Positions 1 through 6,677 of a DNA stretch of 12,784 bases are shown here, in pieces. Below the pieces are notes generated by a model. The model ran no database searches. It saw only the letters and a list, made by a program, of their open reading frames with translations, and had not been told where the DNA came from. Positions within the stretch are counted from its first letter, which is position 1. The number at the start of each line of letters is the position of its first letter. This stretch comes from Candidatus Wallbacteria bacterium. GTDB lineage: Bacteria; Muiribacteriota; JAQTZZ01. The position numbers and the translations under genes are program-made. Location of the stretch: positions 1 to 12,784 of the forward strand of contig JAQTRI010000059.1 of NCBI GenBank assembly GCA_028711905.1, read 5' to 3'.

Positions 1-827
1 CCTACAAGCATTTTTACCATCTGTCCTGCCTGATCATATTCATACCTGATGTTGCCGAAGGCCTGAGAATTCAATGCCACACGGTTACCATCGGCATCAT
101 AGGTAAATTCTTCGATTTCTCCATCAGGATAAACAGCCTTGATTACACGGCAGATACTGTCGTAATCGTAAATAGTGACTTCATTCGATCCGTTGATCAA
201 TTCAGTTTTCTTTGTCATGAACCCGTTTTTGTTGTAATCGTATGAAGCCTTGTACAGGACATCTTCCTGTTTCAAAAGTGCTTCTTCCTTGATCAGTCCA
301 TTGGCAAGGTATTTGAGGGTCTTCTTGATCTCGTTCGGATAATTGATCTGATTTTTCCTGCCTGCCAGGTCATAGGAAATGCCGAGCTGCAAATTTCCTG
401 ATGCGATCGTGCTGACCAGCCCCTGGTTGTTGTAAGTGTAGTTCAGGCTGGAACTGCCTCTGGAGACCTTGGTCAGTCGGCCTGTGCGATCATAAGCCTG
501 TTCCTGAGGATCACCCTCGGGGAATACCATTTTCGTGAGTTGCCCAAGAGTATCGCGCAGCATCTGAACCTGGAAATCCGGGCCTTTTATGCCTGTCATC
601 TCGCCTGCTGCGTTGTATGCAAGGCTGTATGTTTTGCCTGCTGAGCTCATGGATGTGGTCAGGTTGCGAAAGTTATAGGCATACTGCTCAGTCATGTCGG
701 ACGGTTTTTTTCTGGTTGTCAGGTTGTTGTTGAGGTCATAGGAATATGAGAAGGTGTTTTCAATTTCGTCAACAATACCGCTGCCCCGGCAGCTGATGTC
801 GTAATTCTTGTGTGCGGTGCTTCTCAT
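1..827 (-). CDS. Partial divergent Rhs/YD-repeat core, orphan tip module or third Rhs (runs off left edge)
   Basis: This frame is open from an ATG at 827 to the window edge, about 275 codons, with no stop in the window. The product begins MRSTAHKNYDISCRGSG and quickly becomes typical YD-repeat sequence (FSYSYDLNNNL, YAYNFRNL, AYDRTGRLTKVSRG, YDYNKNGFMTKK, EFTYDADGNRVAL, RYEYDQAGQM). It aligns throughout with the late core of the two complete Rhs proteins here, roughly from their YSYDLSGNL motif onward, but is clearly divergent from them. It has no signal peptide and no N-terminal core, so it starts in mid-core. The ATG overlaps the stop of the preceding immunity gene (ATGA), and no good Shine-Dalgarno is visible. 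This layout matches the orphan core-plus-tip modules known downstream of Rhs and CDI loci, which can act as donors for tip switching. It could instead be a decayed third rhs gene. The toxin tip would lie outside the window. Confidence 0.75.
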   Translation of the reverse strand, partial: MRSTAHKNYDISCRGSGIVDEIENTFSYSYDLNNNLTTRKKPSDMTEQYAYNFRNLTTSMSSAGKTYSLAYNAAGEMTGIKGPDFQVQMLRDTLGQLTKMVFPEGDPQEQAYDRTGRLTKVSRGSSSLNYTYNNQGLVSTIASGNLQLGISYDLAGRKNQINYPNEIKKTLKYLANGLIKEEALLKQEDVLYKASYDYNKNGFMTKKTELINGSNEVTIYDYDSICRVIKAVYPDGEIEEFTYDADGNRVALNSQAFGNIRYEYDQAGQMVKMLV

Positions 828-1174
828 GGGATTCTGAACCATTTTTTAAACTCATCAGTCTGCCTTCGGTAGTAGTCTTCTATTGAAGAAACTTTGGTAA
901 TAATGTTTTCCCAATGTGCAATTAACGCAGGATGTCGTTCAGTTGTATCCGACTTATAAACAATGTCAAATAATAACATAAAAAGTTCGCCAATCAAATG
1001 TATGTCGTTTTCATTAAGTAACAAATCTACCGCTTCAGGAATAACTGCAAAAGCTTCATGAGGCATAAGTGACTTAACAACGCTTTCCCGAAAATCGGAG
1101 AATAACCATTCGTTTCTTTGTAACTTGACTTCCCAGTCACTTTTTAAGTTGTTGTAGTTCTTTGTTAGACTCAT
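824..1174 (-). CDS. Putative immunity protein for the second Rhs toxin
   Basis: This 116-aa soluble protein is rich in charged and aromatic residues, has no signal peptide and no membrane segment, and looks mainly helical (for example HPALIAHWENIITKVSSI, then DYYRRQTDEFKKWFRIP). Its ATG overlaps the stop of the 1666-aa Rhs gene by four bases (ATGA), so translation is probably coupled. Position directly after the variable toxin tip, small size and cytoplasmic character are the hallmarks of polymorphic-toxin immunity genes, whose products bind and neutralise the cognate tip. I do not recognise a named immunity family, so the role rests mainly on context. The gene is more AT-rich than the Rhs core upstream, as expected for a swapped tip cassette. 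Its own stop again forms an ATGA overlap, with the partial Rhs core at 827. Confidence 0.75.
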   Translation of the reverse strand: MSLTKNYNNLKSDWEVKLQRNEWLFSDFRESVVKSLMPHEAFAVIPEAVDLLLNENDIHLIGELFMLLFDIVYKSDTTERHPALIAHWENIITKVSSIEDYYRRQTDEFKKWFRIP

Positions 1175-4100
1175 GGATGAACCATCTTGACTTTGAAGTC
1201 TGCGTAAACTTTAGTCAACTCATTAAGAACGTAATGAATTTCCACTTTGTTTACTTTTTGAGAAACCTTAACCCATCCTTGAGAGGCTGGCCACTTAGGG
1301 TCGCTTAGCACGAGTTTTTTCAAGATCGTACCGGCAGACGGATTGGACATCACCTGCTCCATAGCCAGTTTGGTCTTCAAGTCAACAACACCTCTGGCAT
1401 GTGAGGCGATATCTGAAAGATTTCTCGCGTTTCGTCCGAATGACAATCTGCTGACAAGATTATCAACAAATGTACTTACACGCTGGTATGCATCACAACT
1501 CCTTACCCGGTCCACAGATGTCAGCAGGGCTGTACTTAATGATGCAGCAAGTGTTTGCAGTTGGATCAATGCTGTACTTGCCCCGGCATACATGAGTGCC
1601 GAGGTGCCGAATGTTATTGTCCCGGCTGTCAGCAACGATGCACTATCGTCTGACCACAGCGATAAACCGAACCCGGAAAGGAAATACACTGCTTTGCGGA
1701 ATGGATCATCTGCAGCCAGATATTCTTCCGCACAGTACTTTGCCACTAATCTGGCTTCGTCTTCACCAAGATCAATGTTCCCCCAAGGTGCCCACATGCA
1801 GCCTGTCGGATCGGAAAACATCAGCGGCGAATTTCCCACATAACTGAAATCATTTAACTGGGCCAGATTGTAAGTAGCCTGCATGCCGCCAGACAACATG
1901 CCTATTTCGTTAAACGAATCTCTCGACAGGAACCTTCCGATCTTTGGATCGTAGAAACGGCTTCGATAAAAATAATGATCAGCTACAGCATCATATTCTC
2001 TTCCTGTAAAACCGAAACCAGATTCTGAATCATTGGCTTCGTAACCGAAGGAGCGATAGTTCCTTTTTTTCTCAGCAGAACCGGCAGCGGAAAACTGCAG
2101 TTTTACAGAGCCGAGAAAATCCTGAAAGTACCCATGAAAAGTTCCTTGCTCATCAATGAACCCGAAAATCTCGTCCATGATTTTTCCAGGTATCACTTTC
2201 TGCATGCCTTTATCAGTCGTAATCTCCAGAATATTCGCACCGACATACGCGAACTTCTCTTCATGGATTCCGGTGGAATCATTGTAGCGCCGTGTAAGAC
2301 GTTCACCGGTCGGTGCATAAGTGTATTCCACCATGTTACCGTCTTTTTCGATGGTAATGAGTCTGCCGAATGGGCCGTAAGTGTATGAGGCGTTCTCTGC
2401 GCCGTTTCTCGCTGTCATGGAGCCGTCTTTGTTGAACGCGAAGATAACCTCTTGCGTCTCCCTGGATTGTGGGCCGATACGCGGATCGGCCCCTACACGA
2501 GAGGTGCCGCCAACAGTCATCTTCAACAACTGCCCCGTCTGATCGTATTCATAGCGGATCTCTCCGGCTGATGCCATATTTAATGCAAGTCTGTTGCCCT
2601 CTGCATCGTAGCTGAATTCCTCGGTTTCACCGTCTGGGTACACGGCCTTGGTCAGTCTTCCGATGGCGTCGTATTCGTATGTTGTGATTTCTGTGGTGTA
2701 TTCCCGAGATTGCGGGCCGATACGAGGATCGGCCCCTACAGGAATCTGTTCCGACTTGTTCGTCATGTAACCGTTTTGGTTATATTCATACCTGGCTTCG
2801 TATTTGATTTCATTGCCCTTTTCCAGCCATTCACGCACAATGCGGCCGTCTTTTCTGTATTCGATCTTCTTGGCGATACCATTGGGATAATTGACTGCCG
2901 TCTTTCTATTGGCTGTGTCATAGGCAAAGCCGATTTCAATGCCGTCTCTGGTGATCTTCTCGACCAAGCCCTGTGTATTGTATGCATAACCCAGCGTACT
3001 CTGTCCTCTGGCGACTTTGGTCAGTCTGCCGGTCTTGTCATAGCTGAAATCGGTCTTGTCGCTGATGTTCAGGGTTTTGGAAGTCAGTCTTCCCAGAATG
3101 TCGTAAATGAAAGCTGCGTTGTAGTCTGTGCCATTGATGCCTGTCAGCTCTCCGGCATTGTTGTATGCAAAGGTGTACGAGAGTTCGCCGCCGATGTTCT
3201 TGAATCCAACTGTATCGCCTTTGAGACTGGCCTTCATGCTCTGAAGCTGGTTCAGAGAATTGTATGCGTAATTCTCTGCCTTGCCTGTGGCAGCATTTTT
3301 CTTCAGGAGGTTGCCGGAAAGGTCGTAGGAATACACATTGGCATCCTCTGTGCCGTTGTCGATCTTGACGACACGGTTCAGGTTGTTGTATGCCATGCGC
3401 TTCTGTCTGCCTTCAGGCATGGTGATGTTGACGAGATTGCCTGATGCGTCATACTGGTAGTTTGTTGCTGAGCCCAGGGCATCGGTAATGGCTGCGATCA
3501 GTCCCTGGTCGTTGTATGAGTAGCTTTGAGCATTGCCGAGAGCGTCGATTTCTTTTACTAACTCGCCATTGCCGTTGTACTCGAACCTTCGTTTGTTACC
3601 GAGAGGATCTGTGATCGATTGCAGCAGGTTCAGTTCATTGTAGTCGAGTCTGTACGTTTCGCCTGCGCCGTTGGTGACTGCTGTCAGGTTTCCCGCCTGA
3701 TCATACTCCTTTTCAAACGCTGTCCTGCCGCCGAACGATGACTTGATTACCCTGCCCTGTGCATCGTGGTCATACCAGGCGATCCGAGCTTCAGGGTCTT
3801 TCACTCCGCGCAATGCGCCTGAAAGAGTCCAGTTGAACTGCCAGGCATTGCCTGCTGCGTCAATGCGCTTTTCCATTTCACGCTTTTTGTTGTATTGATA
3901 CTGCGTGGATCTTCCCAATTCATCCGTGACTTTGAGCAATTGCCCGGCAAGGTCGTAATCGAACGATACTGTGCCGTTGCCATTGACAGTGGTTTTCAAG
4001 AGACCGGAGGGGCTGTATGTATTGGCAATGGTGTGATTGTTGGGGTCAGTGTATTTGACCAGATTGCCCATGCCGTCATACTGCATGATCTCTTTGGCTC

Positions 4101-6171
4101 CGTATTCGCGGGTGATGTCTAAGAGCCTGTGGTGGTAATCGTAAGTGAAACTGGTTTTTCTTCCCTGCTGGTCGGTCATAGTCAGGATATTGCCGAAGAT
4201 GTCGCGGGTAAAGGATACGGCATTGCCGGCGCTGTCTTTGATCTCAGATACGAACCAGTTCTGGTCATACTGATAATACAAATTGCGGCCTTCGAAATCC
4301 GTGCGCTTGAGCATTTTTCCGCGCTCGTCGTAGGCCATGTAGCTGGTCTTGCCCATGGCATTGTTGACTGAGGTCAAGTTGCCTTTTGCGTCGTAGCCGT
4401 AAGTTGTGACATTGCCGTTCTCGTCTGTGACTGAAGTCAGAAGATCGTCTGAATACTGGAACTTCTTCATGCCATTGTCAGGCTTTCTCGTGCTCAGCAT
4501 ATGGCCCTGGAGGTCATAGGAATAGCGGAACTCGCTGCCGTCAGGCATGGAGCAGTGTATCATCTGATTGGTGCGCGAATAGGTGTACTTGGATATGGCT
4601 CCGTTGCAGTCCGTGAATTCCACGATCAGGCCATACATGTCAGTGCGCATGGACTTCTTGTGGCCCATGCTGTCGGTTTCCACTATGTTGGTGAAGAATC
4701 CGGCATACTGGTCGCCTGTGTCAGTGTATGTCCTGAGTATGGAATAGCCTTCGCTGTTCGTAATCTTGGTTTTCCGGTTCTTGGCGTCGTACTCGTAATC
4801 CTCGCGATAGCCGTTGCGATTGATCATGGCCTTCATGTTGCCTGCTGCGTCCCACTCATACTTGTTGACGCTGGAATCAGGATAAGTGATGCTGATACAG
4901 CGGTTCTGACTGTCGTAACCGTAAGTGCGGATGGCTTTGCCTGCAAAGTCAATCATGGCGGAAACTCTTGTGCCGTTGCAGGCGTTCCAAAGGTACTGCA
5001 CCTTTCTGCCGCAGGGCAGGGTTTTTGTGATCAATCGGTCTGATTCATCATAGATGAAGGTAATGGTATTGCCGTTGTGGTCAACTTGCTTCTCGATCTG
5101 TCCCTTGGCGTTAAAGTACTTCTTTGTGCCGTTCCTGTATGTGATTACAGGCAGTCCGTCTTCCACAGAGTGCCTGAGAAAATGACAGCGCTCAGGGTAC
5201 CAGTTGCCGTCCTGGCCAGGCAGGAAAGCCCAGAGTTGGGAGCGGTCGTCAAGGAAGCGCTTGCGCTTAGGCTGTTCTGCCTTAGTTGTAGAAACGTCAT
5301 CCATCAGATACTGGAAATCCGCCATGTGCATGCCCGGTCCATTGGGCAGGCCGTCGTATTTTACCGGATTGTCCGGAGAGACTTTCTTGAACCATTCGCT
5401 GATCTTTTCGCCATTGGTCTTTGAAAGCTTGCGCATGTCGCAGCCAGGCCCGTCATTGGGCAGGTGCGTGCGTGAATCCATGTCTGAGAAGCTCGGAGGA
5501 GCTTGACCTTCGCTCGGCAGGATCGGCTGTATGGGCGGATTTGTGCCATTGATGTCCATGTCGTCGTCAGGATTGAAATCCCCTGTGCCTGGCTCAGGAT
5601 ACTGCGGCGGGTCAACGCTGCTTTCCTCGCTGTCATTGCTGAGGGTTTTGCCGGGGAAGTTCGGCAAAGTTGCACCCAAACTTGGTGGGGTGACGGCCGG
5701 AACAGGGCTCCCGACTGCCGAGTTACAACGAGCAGGCGGGATGTGGAGGCCGACAGGACCCCAACTGCCAGCTTTGCTGGAAAGCATCAGCAATGTTGAG
5801 CACCAATCAATGTCTTTGCCGAACAGCAAACTGCCATCAATCCTGCCTGCCAGCACAGCTTCTCTGATCTGCACAATGATGTCAGTGTAGATGCCGGTCT
5901 GTGAGGATTGCCTGTCAATGAAAACCAGTAATTGTTCCATGTCCTGAACAGAGGCTATGGCGCGGGTGACAATGGATGATTCCAGGGTATCGATCCGCTG
6001 CTGCAGGGAATCGGTGTTTTCCTGCTTTTGCTCCAGGGTCAGGCATTCATGTTTCAGAGTGCTGTATTGGGAAAGGAGGGTAGTGATGGGGGCGGGTGCT
6101 GCGGAGAGGAACGTTATCAGCACCAGCACTGCCAGAAAAGCCCGGAGTAATGCTGAGTGAATCGCTTTCAT
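1171..6171 (-). CDS. Rhs/YD-repeat polymorphic toxin, second locus (soluble-tip type)
   Basis: This is a 1666-aa Rhs protein. Residues about 1-25 form a Sec-type signal peptide (hydrophobic AFLAVLVLITFLSAAPA). A helical, probably coiled-coil stretch follows to about residue 110, then a unique Pro/Gly-rich linker and an acidic Pro-rich linker (PEPGTGDFNPDDDMDING). YD repeats fill roughly residues 340-1390 (patterns such as YGYDAKGNLTSV, YEYDAIGRLTKA). The core closes with the Rhs hallmark FYDPKIGRFLSRD...NSPLMFSDPTG ending near residue 1457; everything after it is the variable tip. Known Rhs cores fold into a hollow cocoon around the tip, which is often autocleaved near the DPxG motif. The ATG at 6171 is preceded by AAGG seven bases upstream and by a promoter. 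No PAAR or VgrG domain is present, so export is probably Sec-dependent rather than classical T6SS. The gene overlaps the immunity gene by ATGA. Residues about 576-1254 are encoded by the tract shared with the first Rhs. Confidence 0.93.
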   Translation of the reverse strand: MKAIHSALLRAFLAVLVLITFLSAAPAPITTLLSQYSTLKHECLTLEQKQENTDSLQQRIDTLESSIVTRAIASVQDMEQLLVFIDRQSSQTGIYTDIIVQIREAVLAGRIDGSLLFGKDIDWCSTLLMLSSKAGSWGPVGLHIPPARCNSAVGSPVPAVTPPSLGATLPNFPGKTLSNDSEESSVDPPQYPEPGTGDFNPDDDMDINGTNPPIQPILPSEGQAPPSFSDMDSRTHLPNDGPGCDMRKLSKTNGEKISEWFKKVSPDNPVKYDGLPNGPGMHMADFQYLMDDVSTTKAEQPKRKRFLDDRSQLWAFLPGQDGNWYPERCHFLRHSVEDGLPVITYRNGTKKYFNAKGQIEKQVDHNGNTITFIYDESDRLITKTLPCGRKVQYLWNACNGTRVSAMIDFAGKAIRTYGYDSQNRCISITYPDSSVNKYEWDAAGNMKAMINRNGYREDYEYDAKNRKTKITNSEGYSILRTYTDTGDQYAGFFTNIVETDSMGHKKSMRTDMYGLIVEFTDCNGAISKYTYSRTNQMIHCSMPDGSEFRYSYDLQGHMLSTRKPDNGMKKFQYSDDLLTSVTDENGNVTTYGYDAKGNLTSVNNAMGKTSYMAYDERGKMLKRTDFEGRNLYYQYDQNWFVSEIKDSAGNAVSFTRDIFGNILTMTDQQGRKTSFTYDYHHRLLDITREYGAKEIMQYDGMGNLVKYTDPNNHTIANTYSPSGLLKTTVNGNGTVSFDYDLAGQLLKVTDELGRSTQYQYNKKREMEKRIDAAGNAWQFNWTLSGALRGVKDPEARIAWYDHDAQGRVIKSSFGGRTAFEKEYDQAGNLTAVTNGAGETYRLDYNELNLLQSITDPLGNKRRFEYNGNGELVKEIDALGNAQSYSYNDQGLIAAITDALGSATNYQYDASGNLVNITMPEGRQKRMAYNNLNRVVKIDNGTEDANVYSYDLSGNLLKKNAATGKAENYAYNSLNQLQSMKASLKGDTVGFKNIGGELSYTFAYNNAGELTGINGTDYNAAFIYDILGRLTSKTLNISDKTDFSYDKTGRLTKVARGQSTLGYAYNTQGLVEKITRDGIEIGFAYDTANRKTAVNYPNGIAKKIEYRKDGRIVREWLEKGNEIKYEARYEYNQNGYMTNKSEQIPVGADPRIGPQSREYTTEITTYEYDAIGRLTKAVYPDGETEEFSYDAEGNRLALNMASAGEIRYEYDQTGQLLKMTVGGTSRVGADPRIGPQSRETQEVIFAFNKDGSMTARNGAENASYTYGPFGRLITIEKDGNMVEYTYAPTGERLTRRYNDSTGIHEEKFAYVGANILEITTDKGMQKVIPGKIMDEIFGFIDEQGTFHGYFQDFLGSVKLQFSAAGSAEKKRNYRSFGYEANDSESGFGFTGREYDAVADHYFYRSRFYDPKIGRFLSRDSFNEIGMLSGGMQATYNLAQLNDFSYVGNSPLMFSDPTGCMWAPWGNIDLGEDEARLVAKYCAEEYLAADDPFRKAVYFLSGFGLSLWSDDSASLLTAGTITFGTSALMYAGASTALIQLQTLAASLSTALLTSVDRVRSCDAYQRVSTFVDNLVSRLSFGRNARNLSDIASHARGVVDLKTKLAMEQVMSNPSAGTILKKLVLSDPKWPASQGWVKVSQKVNKVEIHYVLNELTKVYADFKVKMVHP
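1174..1800 (-). other. Variable C-terminal tip of second Rhs (toxin region)
   Basis: This is the 209-residue segment after DPTG (residues about 1458-1666). It shares nothing with the tip of the other Rhs. The first part contains a long Ala/Ser/Thr/Leu-rich hydrophobic region (about residues 1510-1552, including SLLTAGTITFGTSALMYAGA) that could be a membrane-associating or translocation segment. The final 80 or so residues form a compact, charged domain with GWVKVSQKVNKVEIHYVL, then TKVYADFKVKM at the end. The alternating beta pattern and the conserved-looking IHY...DFK motif resemble small nuclease-type toxin tips of CDI/Rhs systems, but I cannot assign a family and no catalytic residues are proven. 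The last few hundred bases are more AT-rich than the core. Confidence 0.6.
2458..2496 (-). repeat. In-frame palindromic element, copy 1 in second Rhs
   Basis: This 39-bp unit encodes VGADPRIGPQSRE at residues 1226-1238. Its core is a perfect 8-bp inverted repeat, GGGCCGAT (2471-2478) and ATCGGCCC (2485-2492), around a 6-base loop ACGCGG. The unit recurs at 2701-2739 in the same gene with a few base changes. It interrupts a YD repeat without breaking the frame. Confidence 0.88.
2701..2739 (-). repeat. In-frame palindromic element, copy 2 in second Rhs
   Basis: This 39-bp unit encodes VGADPRIGPQSRE at residues 1145-1157. Its inverted repeat arms are GGGCCGAT (2714-2721) and ATCGGCCC (2728-2735), with loop ACGAGG. 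The homologous stretch in the divergent core at 1-827 reads TELINGSNEVTIYDYD with no such insertion, so the element was inserted into (or lost from) an otherwise aligned YD repeat. Confidence 0.88.
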
Positions 6172-6192
6172 TGTCCTGCCTTGTTGCAGATC

Positions 6193-6221
6193 ATTATACC
6201 TGATTCCGCATAGAACAACAA
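6193..6221 (-). promoter_or_regulatory. Putative sigma70-type promoter for second Rhs operon
   Basis: On the minus strand a perfect TATAAT (-10, 6198-6193) lies 17 bases downstream of TTGTTG (-35, 6221-6216; only the first three bases match TTGACA). The -10 ends 21 bases before the Rhs start codon at 6171, giving a short leader of about 15 bases that contains the weak Shine-Dalgarno AAGGCAGG. It sits in the only real intergenic gap of the window (6172-6311, 140 bases) and would let the second toxin-immunity pair be expressed separately from the first. I saw no clear terminator hairpin in that gap. Confidence 0.55.
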
Positions 6222-6311
6222 AGCGAGAAGTAAAATGAAACGTAAACTTATGCGCTGATTTTGTCGTAAAATATCACGCCGCTGGACATTTCCGATGACG
6301 CATGTACCCAC

Positions 6312-6677
6312 TTACTTCGGAGAACTGTTTTTTCTGAAAACAATCAAGAATGCAAAAAACTCACTTACAATTGTTGAGAGAACAACAAATGCTATGGAAT
6401 AAAATAAGAAAATTGGTTTATTTCTAAACGGAAGAAACAAAACTAACAAAATTAATATAATTACACAACTAAGGAGCGATTCAATGCACAATCTCACAAT
6501 ATCCCGTCTGTCAATGTCCCGACTCCAGCCAGGGTTGAATATGTAACATCCGATGAACAATACAAATGATATCCAAATTAGAGGGCGCTGGGTTTGCTGA
6601 AGTATTGCGTGTGATAAAATCAATCCGTTACAGAGAAAAATAATCGCTGATAGAAGAATGAATTTCAGCTTATTCAT
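6312..6677 (-). CDS. Putative integral-membrane immunity protein for the first Rhs metallopeptidase-type toxin
   Basis: This 121-aa, very hydrophobic protein has four probable membrane helices at residues about 4-24, 32-48, 65-84 and 88-114, with a charged loop (WSRDIDRRDIVR) between the second and third. It starts inside the end of the first Rhs gene. I chose the ATG at 6677 (MNKLKF) because GGAG lies 10 bases upstream; the alternative ATG at 6686 (MLTMNKLKF) has that GGAG only one base away. The chosen start overlaps the Rhs stop by 8 bases, so translation is probably coupled. Position directly after the toxin tip points to immunity. A membrane location suggests the toxin is neutralised at, or attacks, the inner membrane or periplasm. 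No named family is recognised. The gene is markedly AT-rich compared with the Rhs core, consistent with a transferred tip cassette. Confidence 0.75.
   Translation of the reverse strand: MNKLKFILLSAIIFLCNGLILSHAILQQTQRPLIWISFVLFIGCYIFNPGWSRDIDRRDIVRLCIESLLSCVIILILLVLFLPFRNKPIFLFYSIAFVVLSTIVSEFFAFLIVFRKNSSPK

Larger units (their letters stand above)
2411..4447. repeat. Large direct repeat, copy in second Rhs core (about 2.04 kb)
   Basis: These 2037 bases match 7826-9862 at a constant offset of 5415. I compared several stretches base by base, and the translations in the coding frame and in two overlapping shadow frames are the same, so I see no difference inside the tract. Identity stops abruptly: mismatches begin at 2410 on the left and at 4448 and 4450 on the right, followed by about a dozen differences in the next 120 bases. 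The tract lies wholly within the Rhs core coding sequence. Confidence 0.93.

Noticed and set aside
1..827. Frameshifted pseudogene in the left-edge Rhs fragment
   Set aside because: Manual translation from 827 to base 1 stays in a single frame with intact YD repeats, so there is no evidence of disruption inside the window, although it lacks a normal N-terminus.
2710..3444. A 244-codon plus-strand open frame (MRADTRIGPYRN...), repeated identically at 8125-8859
   Set aside because: It lies antisense within the YD-repeat core, starts inside the palindromic element, and is repeated only because the underlying core is duplicated. No ribosome binding site or recognisable family supports it.
3801..3983. 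Short minus-strand frames inside the Rhs cores, with copies at 9216-9398 and elsewhere
   Set aside because: They are out-of-frame shadows of the long Rhs coding sequences, with no independent start signal.
6172..6311. Rho-independent terminator after the first immunity gene
   Set aside because: I found no GC-rich hairpin followed by a T run on the minus strand in this gap.
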